19,209 bases of DNA, taken from NCBI GenBank assembly GCA_964422415.1, contig CAYRBI010000114.1:1-19209 (forward strand). The letters run 5' to 3'. The translations under genes were made by a program, and so were the position numbers. The stretch comes from OLB16 sp964422415. GTDB lineage: Bacteria > Hinthialibacterota > Hinthialibacteria > OLB16. Below are positions 6,782 through 13,967 of this stretch, piece by piece (position 1 is the first letter of the stretch; each line of letters starts with the position of its first letter). The notes below the pieces were generated by a model. That model saw only the letters and a list, made by a program, of their open reading frames with translations, was not told where the DNA came from and searched no databases.

Positions 6782-8746
6782 GTGGCAAATAGCGATTTAT
6801 CCGAAGGTCCGCGTTCCCCCATTCTACGCCTTGTGCGGCGTCTCTTTGCCATCAAGGAAGTTGGTGTCCTGCTCATCCTGTTAGCGATGATCGGGGCCAT
6901 GTCGGTGGTGACCAGTTCTTTCACCACCCGTTCTAATTTTATCTCAATCATCCAGGCCATCTCCCCTATCGCGATCATGGGGGTGGGAGTCACGATGGTG
7001 ATCCTCACCGGTGGGATCGATCTCTCGGTGGGATCGGTGTGTGCCCTCTCGGCCTATCTGATGTCCCTGGTGTTGACTTCGGAGCAGGGTTATTCGCTCT
7101 CCATGGGTTTGTTGACCGCCTTATGTACGGGTGGTTTTTGCGGGCTGATCTCAGGACTGATCATCACCAAGTTGCGTGTCACTCCCTTCATTGTCACCCT
7201 CGGATTATTGTCGGCTTGCAGTGGACTCACCCTCGGGCTTTCTGGGGGGAAGCAGATCGGGCTCACCAAATTCGGTAAACCAGTCGAGGTGACCGCCTCG
7301 ATCCTCAGTCCGACCGGTGTGGTCTCCGGCCAACCGGAGGTGGAAAGACAGTTTTACTCGGAAAGCGAAAGCGTGGATGTGATCCTGCCCCTTTCAGATG
7401 GGGGAGCTTGGATTGGCGCGAGCAATCCGGGACGGGTTTCGCGCCTGGATGCCAAGTGGACTGAGTCCATCGGGGTTCCAGTAGAGTTGGAGTCCCTTCG
7501 TGCTCTTGTCCCTTGTGGGGAAGGGAATGTTGTCGCGGCGGGGGTTCCCGGAGGCAAGGTCTGGAGAATTAGCTCCGGGGGGAAACTGGATCTTCTGTGT
7601 GATACCCAAGCGGCGGAAGTGAATGACCTGCAAAACATGCTTGATGGAAGTCTCTGGGTTGCCACCACCTCGCCCTCCGAGGCGGTCCATCTCAGCTCCA
7701 GCGGAGAGATCCTCAAGAAAATCCCTATCGATGGAACCGAAGCCCTTACCAGCTTGGCGCTGGATGAAAAGGGTGTTCTCTATGGAACCACACGGAAACC
7801 TGCGCGGTTGTTAAAATTTAATCCAGAAGGGGCTCCGGCCAACCTCTATGAATCTACCGCGGAAGTAGCGCTGGCGTTGAAATGTGGTGAGGATGGCACG
7901 CTCTGGTTTGTCGAGGGAGAAGCCAAACCTGACCGGCTGATGGCACTGCATGGCGCGAAGGCCGAGCTCATCTGGCGTACACCCAAACCACCAGTCCGGG
8001 ACTACCTGGTTTTCCCCAGCCAGATCATTGTGGCCTGTGTCGGAAATGTGGGCGCCACCTATCTCACCCGTCCCGGCTTTGATACCGCGCAGATCCATCC
8101 CATGACCACCCATAAGGCCAGGGCCTTGGCCTGTCTAGGAACTGCTGAGTCTCCCATCCTGGTCGGGAACTCCAGCCCGGGAGGTGTGGCCACCCTCAAC
8201 ACCACGGCGGTCAAGACAGTTTACCCAGTGGCGGAATCCTTCAATGGTCTTTTTGAATATGCTCCCTGGGCCATGGTAGTTCTCATGATACTGGGCTGGC
8301 TTTTCCTGCGTTTCACCACCTGGGGAACCTATCTGTATGCCATTGGTGGCAATGAACAGGCGGCACGGCTCTCCGGAATTCATGTCGACCGGATCAAGAT
8401 CTTCGCTTACACACTCACGGGTACCCTGTGTGGTGTGGCGGGAGCCTTTCTGACCTCCAAACTGCATACGCTCGATCCAAGCCTCGCCAAGGGTTATGAG
8501 CTCAAGGTGATCGCGGCGGTTGTGATCGGCGGTACCAGCCTCTCCGGTGGCGAGGGCTCGGTCTGGGGAACCCTCATCGGGGCGGCCCTGTTGTATGTCC
8601 TCAACTATGCCCTGGTTCATCTCGGCATGGAGGATATCTGGTCGGACCTCTTTATCGGCGTGGTCATCATCCTGGCCGCCGTGATCGATAGCCTCCGCAG
8701 CCGTCTGCCCGAGATCCTGGCAAAGCTGCGAAGACGGTTCGCTTAG
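6782..8746 (+). CDS. RbsC-type ABC sugar permease with an inserted beta-propeller-like domain
   Basis: This 654-residue membrane protein is about twice the usual 320-350 of its family. Residues 25-157 hold five predicted membrane segments and the BPD_transp_2/RbsC marks LTGGIDLSVGS (75-85) and TPFIVTLGLL (134-143). Residues 490-650 hold the second half: WLFLRFTTWGTYLYAIGGN, then EQAARLSGIHVDRIK, then IAAVVIGGTSLSGGEGS. Between them, about residues 165-488, is a soluble region with about seven repeats of roughly 40 residues built on patterns such as GGAWIGASNPGRVSRLD, DGSLWVATTSPSEAVHL and DGTLWFVEGEAKPDRL. These are like NHL/two-component-propeller blades. In RbsC this loop faces the periplasm, so the insert is probably extracytoplasmic. 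The family moves sugars or purine-type solutes with an RbsA-like ATPase and a binding protein, neither of which is in this window. The start is GTG 6782 behind a weak AGGA. The same frame is open throughout. Confidence 0.82.
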   Translation: MANSDLSEGPRSPILRLVRRLFAIKEVGVLLILLAMIGAMSVVTSSFTTRSNFISIIQAISPIAIMGVGVTMVILTGGIDLSVGSVCALSAYLMSLVLTSEQGYSLSMGLLTALCTGGFCGLISGLIITKLRVTPFIVTLGLLSACSGLTLGLSGGKQIGLTKFGKPVEVTASILSPTGVVSGQPEVERQFYSESESVDVILPLSDGGAWIGASNPGRVSRLDAKWTESIGVPVELESLRALVPCGEGNVVAAGVPGGKVWRISSGGKLDLLCDTQAAEVNDLQNMLDGSLWVATTSPSEAVHLSSSGEILKKIPIDGTEALTSLALDEKGVLYGTTRKPARLLKFNPEGAPANLYESTAEVALALKCGEDGTLWFVEGEAKPDRLMALHGAKAELIWRTPKPPVRDYLVFPSQIIVACVGNVGATYLTRPGFDTAQIHPMTTHKARALACLGTAESPILVGNSSPGGVATLNTTAVKTVYPVAESFNGLFEYAPWAMVVLMILGWLFLRFTTWGTYLYAIGGNEQAARLSGIHVDRIKIFAYTLTGTLCGVAGAFLTSKLHTLDPSLAKGYELKVIAAVVIGGTSLSGGEGSVWGTLIGAALLYVLNYALVHLGMEDIWSDLFIGVVIILAAVIDSLRSRLPEILAKLRRRFA

Positions 8747-8886
8747 CAGTCCGTTGAAAAACTCGTAGTCCTGTTGGCACCATGGATTCCCGCCTTCGCG
8801 GGAATGACGATTTCCAAGGGATTTCGCTTATTCTGTCATTCCCGCGAAGGCGGGAATCCATGGTCACGCTCTTTTCCAATAGGCTG
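8747..8886. mobile_element. MITE/REP-like palindromic repeat element
   Basis: A 140-bp non-coding element begins right after the permease stop codon. Imperfect terminal inverted repeats, CAGTCCGTTGAAAAA (8747-8761) and its near-complement at 8871-8886, enclose a perfect 30-bp inverted repeat (8779-8808 with 8835-8864, 26-bp spacer). Each inner arm is itself a hairpin, ATTCCCGC and GCGGGAAT around CTTC. The inner sequence resembles the widespread GGATTCCCGCCTTCGCGGGAAT repeat class of many genomes. It has no transposase gene, so it would be mobilised in trans if at all. It separates two convergent genes and could act as a bidirectional terminator. The exact borders and target duplication are uncertain. 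Confidence 0.7.
8779..8864. repeat. Perfect 30-bp inverted repeat with 26-bp spacer
   Basis: Arms 8779-8808 and 8835-8864 are exact reverse complements, each beginning or ending at CCATGG. Pairing stops at the next base outward (8778/8865) and inward (8809/8834). On RNA this would fold as one long stem or as two separate 8-bp hairpins, one per arm. Confidence 0.9.
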
Positions 8887-8899
8887 TTAATGGTCCGCA

Positions 8900-10075
8900 T
8901 CACATAATGTGTGGGAGCAAGACCTCTTTCCACATGTAATCGACCAGGATCTGTTCTGACAGAACACCGGAGTGGTTTCCGATGACAACGGATCCCTCTC
9001 CGGGAGACAAGTCTAGTAACCTGCAGTTGGGGGGATACTGGAGGGTTCCTTTCCGGTTCGCTATCTCCAATTGAACAGTCGTGAATCCAAGGGCTGTCTG
9101 CACGGGTGGGAACCGTGCGATCCGGTCGGTGGGAGTAAACCATCCTTCGAGCGGGAGGTCATAGAAGAGTTCATAGAGACCGAACAGACGGAGTGCCCAA
9201 TCCGCTGAAGAGGCGGTTACAGTGGCCTCCCTCACGGCTTGGAAAGATTCAAAGTAGCTTGCACGGGTGGGATAGAGTCCAATTCTTTCCTTGCCCCAAT
9301 AGGCTGGGTCACCTGGCGAATGGCGTAGTTTGAACAACTGATATTTCCCCTTGGCAATTTCGTTGACCGCCACCGCTGGCTGGAGCATGAGCAGGCAATC
9401 GGCCAATGGCTCAGAGTGTGTTTCTCCAAGGTTTCTTAGGGCTTCCAAAACCACTCGCGCTCCCAAACTGTGTGAGATGAGAATGATCGAATAATCTTCC
9501 CGCCGGCTGTGAATCGATGACAAACGCGTTTGGAGATCCAAGAGGAAAGAGGTCAACGAGGGGGCGGATAGACCGGCGGTTGCTTCGGCCAAAGAAAAGC
9601 TTGTTTCCTTGAAATCTCCACGCCAACAAAAGGTGAAGAAAGCCATTTCCTTGGGTTCGATCTTCCCGCCATCCTCTTTCCCGATATTCATGGCAGCGTT
9701 CCGCAAACACGACCACAAGGAATTTCCACGGTTGATGGCCCTTGAAAAGGAGGTGTTGTATCCATGCACAAACACGAAGATGGTGCGTTGCCCGGGAGTA
9801 ATGGAGGGGAGGCGCCTCTCTCCAGCTGCTGTGGGACTAAGACATTCCCACCAACCAGATTCGCTGTGCGGATTTCCCACCTCATCGATGAGCGGGCGGC
9901 AGTCAATAATGGTATTCGCTTGAATTTCCGCTATATGTAACGGTGCGATTCTCTCGCCGTAATACACTACAGCGCGCCATGTGAGCCACCCTACGAGGAT
10001 ACTCAGACAAAGACTGACTGTTCCCCAAAGGCAACGAACTCCGAGTGGTGTTTGAGATTCAGATGTAGACCTCAT
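8900..10075 (-). CDS. Membrane-anchored DUF900-type alpha/beta hydrolase
   Basis: This 391-residue protein starts with a short polar stretch and one strong hydrophobic segment (about residues 14-38), an N-terminal anchor or uncleaved signal. The soluble part is an alpha/beta hydrolase: FVFVHGYNTSF (100-110) holds the HGYN oxyanion-hole strand, and ISHSLGARVVLEAL (200-213) is the nucleophile elbow with Ser203. The HGYNT plus SHSLG pair and the spacing are typical of DUF900 proteins, which are poorly characterised serine hydrolases with some lipase or esterase members. A catalytic His may lie in the C-terminal 100 residues, but I cannot place it. ATG 10075 has no good Shine-Dalgarno. Sampled lines of the gene run near 48-50% GC, lower than the neighbouring permease. 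It is the last gene of the minus-strand group and abuts the palindromic element. Confidence 0.78.
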   Translation of the reverse strand: MRSTSESQTPLGVRCLWGTVSLCLSILVGWLTWRAVVYYGERIAPLHIAEIQANTIIDCRPLIDEVGNPHSESGWWECLSPTAAGERRLPSITPGQRTIFVFVHGYNTSFSRAINRGNSLWSCLRNAAMNIGKEDGGKIEPKEMAFFTFCWRGDFKETSFSLAEATAGLSAPSLTSFLLDLQTRLSSIHSRREDYSIILISHSLGARVVLEALRNLGETHSEPLADCLLMLQPAVAVNEIAKGKYQLFKLRHSPGDPAYWGKERIGLYPTRASYFESFQAVREATVTASSADWALRLFGLYELFYDLPLEGWFTPTDRIARFPPVQTALGFTTVQLEIANRKGTLQYPPNCRLLDLSPGEGSVVIGNHSGVLSEQILVDYMWKEVLLPHIM

Positions 10076-10225
10076 CGATTCAAACTCAGTGGTGAACGAT
10101 CCGGGATATGCTCCCCGGCTTACATATATGAACGGATGGATTTTAACGAGGTGTTGTTTATTCTTTCCGGGGTTGTCACGTGGTATGGATTTTACCAGGG
10201 ATTCCCGCGAGGCCCTGGCCGCGTG

Positions 10226-11221
10226 TCAATGTGCCGGGACCGTCTTCCGGACCGATCGTTGAGCTGCGATCACACGGTCTTCCCATTCGACTCCATCCGA
10301 ATTGGGGATCCGTCCCTCGGCATCCAGGACCGCGATGGTCTGACGAAGCCCATCGTGAAGGCTGACCATGGGTCTGAACTCAGGCACATCGCGGAAGAGC
10401 CGCTCGGAGCTGTAGTAACTGTTATGAGCGAAGATCTCTCCACAAATTCCGGATTCAGGGATCTCCAAGGCCAGGATGTCATCCAGAGGAATCCCCACCA
10501 TCTCTACTTCACGTCCCAGGACTTCCATGACGGTTTGGTGGTACTTCCGCCAGGTGAAGAATCCCCGGTTCACCAGGTTGTAGGTTTGCCCGAGACAGTG
10601 CTGCTTTCCGAGCACATGAGCAAAACCCAAAGCGGCGTCCTCGACATGGAGGAACTGGTGGACCGCCTCGCCATGACCACAGATCGCGATGGGTTTGCCC
10701 TTGCGGACCCGGTCGATCCAGGAAAAATCCCAGGCCACCTGACGGACACACCCCATGATGGGCCCATAGGTTGTGGAAGGTTTGAGGATGGTGACCGGGA
10801 AGCCTTCCCGGTGCCAGGCCTCCAGATAGACATGATCAGCCGCCACCTTATTCCGCCCATAATCGGAGATCGGGCGAAGCGGGTGATCCTCCGTGACTGG
10901 CATCCAGTTAAGGTCCACCCCATATGTGCAGACGGTTGAGCACTGAATGAAATGGTTCACACCCCGGAAGGCGCGGACACTGCTTTCGGCATCCTCACGG
11001 TTGAAGCAAATCATATCGATCGCGGCATCAAACCGTTCCGCCTGGAGAGTCTTCTCGAAGGCAGCCCGTTCCATCCGGTCTCCCTGGATCAGGCGAGCTC
11101 CCTGTGGAACCGGACGGCTTTGGCCACGGTTATAGCAGGTAACCTCATGTCCAAGGTCCAATAATAAACGGACGATGCTGGTGCTGATGTTGCCAGAACC
11201 ACCGACGACACAGATCCGCAT
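10226..11221 (-). CDS. NAD-dependent epimerase/dehydratase-like extended SDR
   Basis: This 331-residue Rossmann-fold protein begins MRICVVGGSGNISTS. The nucleotide-binding GxxGxxG turn (7-13) is present, but its third glycine is Ser13. Asp48 (QGDRM) fits the adenine-contact position, CSTVCTYG (94-101) gives the catalytic Ser/Thr, and YGRNK (121-125) is the YxxxK active site. STTYGPIMG (149-157) is the usual substrate-binding loop. Extended SDRs of this kind reduce, epimerise or dehydrate nucleotide sugars, and others act as non-sugar oxidoreductases. A GT2/GT4 cluster and a GT-C enzyme elsewhere in the window make nucleotide-sugar modification plausible, but that is inference. ATG 11221 lies 10 bp after the TPR gene stop, and a weak AAAGG upstream falls within that gene, so the two are probably one transcript. 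Confidence 0.85.
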   Translation of the reverse strand: MRICVVGGSGNISTSIVRLLLDLGHEVTCYNRGQSRPVPQGARLIQGDRMERAAFEKTLQAERFDAAIDMICFNREDAESSVRAFRGVNHFIQCSTVCTYGVDLNWMPVTEDHPLRPISDYGRNKVAADHVYLEAWHREGFPVTILKPSTTYGPIMGCVRQVAWDFSWIDRVRKGKPIAICGHGEAVHQFLHVEDAALGFAHVLGKQHCLGQTYNLVNRGFFTWRKYHQTVMEVLGREVEMVGIPLDDILALEIPESGICGEIFAHNSYYSSERLFRDVPEFRPMVSLHDGLRQTIAVLDAEGRIPNSDGVEWEDRVIAAQRSVRKTVPAH

Positions 11222-11230
11222 GAGTTCATA

Positions 11231-13561
11231 TCAGCCTTTCTTGTGGTGGTGATGATCCCGCTTCTTTTGTTTTTGTGGGTGCGGCTGCGTGTGTGGTCCG
11301 GCTGGGGGTTCCGCCTCCGTGACTGAATCGACAGGAGTGGATTCCGTGGTGCCGGTGTGCTCCGCCTCTACGCCAACAATGACTTCCGGAGAAACCGCGG
11401 CCACTGGTTCTGGAGAGGTTTCCACCACCATGGGCTGCTCCATGAATACGGACTCGGCGGTAAACTCTGGGGCAACAGCCTCCACGATGGGAATAGGCTC
11501 TTCAATCACAGGCATGGGTGTGGGTTCAATAGGTGGAGGTGTCTCCGCCAGGGGTGTCGGAAGGACCTCCACCGGTTGGGACAGTTCGGGGGTGGCTGGT
11601 TCTATTGGTGCGGCTGGTTTCGGGGGCGGCTTAACTGGGAGCATGGAGCGCATGACCCGGGCCACCAGTTCCTCGAAGTCCGGGAATTGAATGGCTCCAT
11701 CGAGAAGATCCAGGAGCGCGGAATGGATACGTGTTGCCTCGCGGGCTAAGCCGAGGTGAAGAATGGTCTGGCTGTCGATCCGGGAGTCCTCCGGCATCGG
11801 AAGAATATGCGGATACTCACCAAGTAAATGGCCGAGTTCGTTGAGCAGGGGAACCAGTGAGATCCAGCGGTTTGAGATCAGCGCCAGGAGAAAGCGGATT
11901 TCGAGAAACTGGAGACGGTTTTCGGCAGTGGCGGCGCGGGGGTAAGCCTGCTCGGTTACCTCATGGACCAGTTCGTACTTGTGTTGGGCCAGGGCCTCAC
12001 GGGCGAAGGAGACTTGTATCGAGGTTGAGTTGGGGGCCATCCGGGCTGCTTTTTCCAGGCATTCCAAAGCCGCGCTGTCCTGCCCGGCTTTCTTCATGGC
12101 TTCGCCCAGAGTTGCCTGAAGGTAAGCGTCATTGGGCGTATCTTGAACCATTCGGTTCCATTCATCAGCGGCCTCCCGGTAACGCTCAATGATCGTCAGG
12201 ATTTCCGCTTTGATCCGCCGTGCGCGCTGCATCTTCGGAGACATATGCAGAACCCCATCCAGGCACACCAGAGCTTCATTAAACTGTCCCAAGTACTGAT
12301 AGGCGAGAGCCTCCTCCAAGCCGGTGCGCAGGACACTGGGATTCAAATGCCGCGCTACCGCGCATTCACGTAATGACTCTTCCGCCTGTCCGCTCTGACG
12401 TAACGCGGCGGCTAGATCAAGACGGATGGAGACGGTGCTGGGCAGGAGCTCACGTGCGCGTTCCAGGAAGTCGACTGCCTCCAGGTAACGCTCTCCATGC
12501 ATTAATGCGAGACCCAGTGAATGATTGGTATCGGCGGACACGGGATCGAGAGCGAGGGACTTACGCAGCTCCGCGATGGCTCGTGGAAAATCTCCTAACG
12601 CCACGAATACCACGCCCAGGTTGTACCTGAGTTCGGCGGTCTCATGGCCCAAGGAGATGAGTTTCTCCAAGTCTGCTTTGGCAGCCTCGTAGCGGTGGCT
12701 TTCGGCGCTTTGAAGACTTCTCTCGAAAAGGAGACCGGGATGATCGGGGAACTTGGTCAGTCCCTCCGAAAGAACCCGGGCCCGTTCTCCACGATTCTTC
12801 TCCATACGATAAATGCGTACTGATTCGGTCAGTAGGCTTGGTTCATCCGGATGCAGGGCCAACCCAGCTTCGATCAGCTCACGCGCCTCTGGAAGGGATC
12901 CACGGATGATATCGGCACGCACACCGATCACACGCGCCTCTAGTTGGTTGGGAGTTTCGTGGAGGATCATGCGCATCAGCCGCGAGGCCTCCTCTGGCTG
13001 GTGGCTGGCAAGGTATTGCAGGGCCAGGTGAATCAGGTTGGCCGCACGGACCTCCCAGACCACGGCGGCATAACCCTCCAAGTCGCTCTTTTGAACCTCC
13101 AGAATGGCGGTCAAAGCCCCCAGCCGCTCCTCAAAGGCGTCATGGTCCCCCCGTAACGCTATCTGGAGCGAGGCGGTGGTTCGTTCCAGATCCTCTTTGG
13201 AGGCGGTCAGGTTCGAGTCGATCCGTCCCCGGATCTCATCTAGCCCTTCCTGTATCTTATTAAGCCCTTCCTGGATTTCATCGTTTTTCTTGAACAACTC
13301 AGCAGTGATGGCCTCGCGGTCCAGCCTTTCCTGGCTGACCTTTTCATCTAGGGTGGCCTGACGGCTCTTGACCTCCTTGCTACAGCGGGTGAAGTCATTG
13401 GAGCGTTCACTCAGGCGTTCATCCACTGAGTCCAGGAGGTTATTGAGCGCATCCAGGCGGCCGTTGCACTTGCCCTGGAGCCAATAGACATAGTAGGCAA
13501 CCCCGGCGATGCCGGCGATTGCTAGAAAAAGGAAGAAAGCCATCACGGTCTCGGGTGTCAT
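11231..13561 (-). CDS. TPR repeat protein with membrane anchor, coiled coil and His/Lys-rich tail
   Basis: This is a 776-residue protein. Residues 7-29 form a single membrane segment. Residues 35-160 are rich in charged heptads (coiled coil), including a heptad written twice in tandem (QEGLNKI-QEGLDEI, near 97-110). From about 170 to 560 run roughly ten tetratricopeptide repeats; clear ones include TAELRYNLGVVFVALGDFPRA and ADTNHSLGLALMHGERYLEA. Residues after about 635 are Pro/Glu/Val-rich and low complexity, ending in KKRDHHHHKKG. TPRs bind peptides or scaffold assemblies. With a short cytoplasmic or periplasmic start and a long soluble part, the protein probably scaffolds an envelope complex, as TPR proteins do in polysaccharide export, but the sequence gives no partner. 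ATG 13561 has no clear Shine-Dalgarno. The epimerase follows 9 bp after the stop. Confidence 0.88.
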   Translation of the reverse strand: MTPETVMAFFLFLAIAGIAGVAYYVYWLQGKCNGRLDALNNLLDSVDERLSERSNDFTRCSKEVKSRQATLDEKVSQERLDREAITAELFKKNDEIQEGLNKIQEGLDEIRGRIDSNLTASKEDLERTTASLQIALRGDHDAFEERLGALTAILEVQKSDLEGYAAVVWEVRAANLIHLALQYLASHQPEEASRLMRMILHETPNQLEARVIGVRADIIRGSLPEARELIEAGLALHPDEPSLLTESVRIYRMEKNRGERARVLSEGLTKFPDHPGLLFERSLQSAESHRYEAAKADLEKLISLGHETAELRYNLGVVFVALGDFPRAIAELRKSLALDPVSADTNHSLGLALMHGERYLEAVDFLERARELLPSTVSIRLDLAAALRQSGQAEESLRECAVARHLNPSVLRTGLEEALAYQYLGQFNEALVCLDGVLHMSPKMQRARRIKAEILTIIERYREAADEWNRMVQDTPNDAYLQATLGEAMKKAGQDSAALECLEKAARMAPNSTSIQVSFAREALAQHKYELVHEVTEQAYPRAATAENRLQFLEIRFLLALISNRWISLVPLLNELGHLLGEYPHILPMPEDSRIDSQTILHLGLAREATRIHSALLDLLDGAIQFPDFEELVARVMRSMLPVKPPPKPAAPIEPATPELSQPVEVLPTPLAETPPPIEPTPMPVIEEPIPIVEAVAPEFTAESVFMEQPMVVETSPEPVAAVSPEVIVGVEAEHTGTTESTPVDSVTEAEPPAGPHTQPHPQKQKKRDHHHHKKG
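13233..13274. repeat. 21-bp imperfect tandem repeat encoding a duplicated heptad
   Basis: Units 13233-13253 and 13254-13274 differ at only a few positions and share the core AGCCCTTCCTG. On the minus strand they encode two near-identical seven-residue coiled-coil heptads of the TPR protein. Slippage of a 21-bp unit keeps the frame and the heptad phase, so copy number could vary between strains. Confidence 0.75.
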
Positions 13562-13571
13562 TGCATCCCAG

Positions 13572-13588
13572 CGCCGGGTAAGCCGGCG
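13572..13588. other. Short GC palindrome in the divergent intergenic region
   Basis: CGCCGG (13572-13577) and CCGGCG (13583-13588) form a 6-bp inverted repeat around GTAAG. It lies 10 bp upstream of the TPR gene start, in the 78-bp gap shared with the divergent DUF4911-like gene. It could be an operator or a leader hairpin. I saw no clear -10/-35 pair for either gene. Confidence 0.25.
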
Positions 13589-13639
13589 GATAATGAAGAA
13601 TGGAATCTCGGATTCAAGAAGAGTATCCTAACGCTCCGC

Positions 13640-13954
13640 ATGATCAAGACAACCGCCGCGCAAAATACTCTTCTCGTGGAGGCCTGGGTGGTACCCAGCG
13701 AGATCGGCTTCCTGAATGCTCTGATCGAGGAGTATGAGGGCATGGCGATGATGCGCACCCTCGACCGTAAGGAGGGGCACCTCAAGTTTTGGGTTCCCAC
13801 TGGCCAGACCGGACTATTGTACCTGGTGTTCGATGACCTCATCGACCGGGGCTGGATGTACCGCTATGAGGTGGTGGAGCCGTGGTGGGAGATATCGGAT
13901 AAGCAGGAATCTGGAGAAGAGAGTATCGAAGCCAAGTCGTTTCCTCTCCAGTAA
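13640..13954 (+). CDS. DUF4911-like small protein
   Basis: This 104-residue protein has ATG 13640 but no recognisable Shine-Dalgarno, so it may be read from a leaderless or short transcript. Residues 11-75 (LVEAWVVPSEIGFLNALIEE, then EGMAMMRTLDRKEGHLKFWV, then a leucine-rich helix to DDLIDRG) match, from memory, the DUF4911 pattern. That pattern is a small alpha/beta fold with a conserved Tyr/Glu-Gly-hydrophobic-Arg-Thr-Leu core. The family has no known function. Residues 80-104 form an acidic tail not typical of the family. It is divergent from the TPR gene across 78 bp. Its stop codon is embedded in the Shine-Dalgarno of the next gene, suggesting the two plus-strand genes are co-transcribed. 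Confidence 0.6.
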   Translation: MIKTTAAQNTLLVEAWVVPSEIGFLNALIEEYEGMAMMRTLDRKEGHLKFWVPTGQTGLLYLVFDDLIDRGWMYRYEVVEPWWEISDKQESGEESIEAKSFPLQ

Positions 13955-13959
13955 GGAGG
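13953..13959 (+). promoter_or_regulatory. Shine-Dalgarno that decides a CTG start
   Basis: A perfect AAGGAGG overlaps the upstream stop codon and is followed 8 bases later by CTG (13968), in frame with the small membrane protein. The next standard start, GTG 13983, is 23 bases away, too far for this site. No ATG in frame lies in the usable range. Confidence 0.55.
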
Positions 13960-13967
13960 AAGACCAA

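Noticed and set aside
6782..8746. Permease insert as an assembly chimera or two frameshifted genes
   Set aside because: One uninterrupted frame joins both permease halves. The insert falls exactly in a loop, and the blades are internally repeated, as expected of a real domain. Reads would be needed for certainty.
8780..8863. Two 29-bp identical-looking units separated by 26 bp, CRISPR-like in size
   Set aside because: The units are inverted, there is only one pair, and they sit inside an element with terminal repeats. No cas genes are present.
8667..9143. Minus-strand ORF of 158 residues across the palindromic element
   Set aside because: It translates the inverted repeat into the familiar spurious SRLRGND/PRRRES peptide and overlaps the ends of two real genes.
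10196..10220. CCAGGG/CCCTGG inverted repeat downstream of the epimerase
   Set aside because: Six-base stem with a 12-nt loop and no T run on the minus strand; not supported as a terminator.
10052..10939. 295-residue plus-strand ORF opposite the epimerase
   Set aside because: It is an antisense shadow with no recognisable domain. The minus-strand protein carries SDR motifs throughout.
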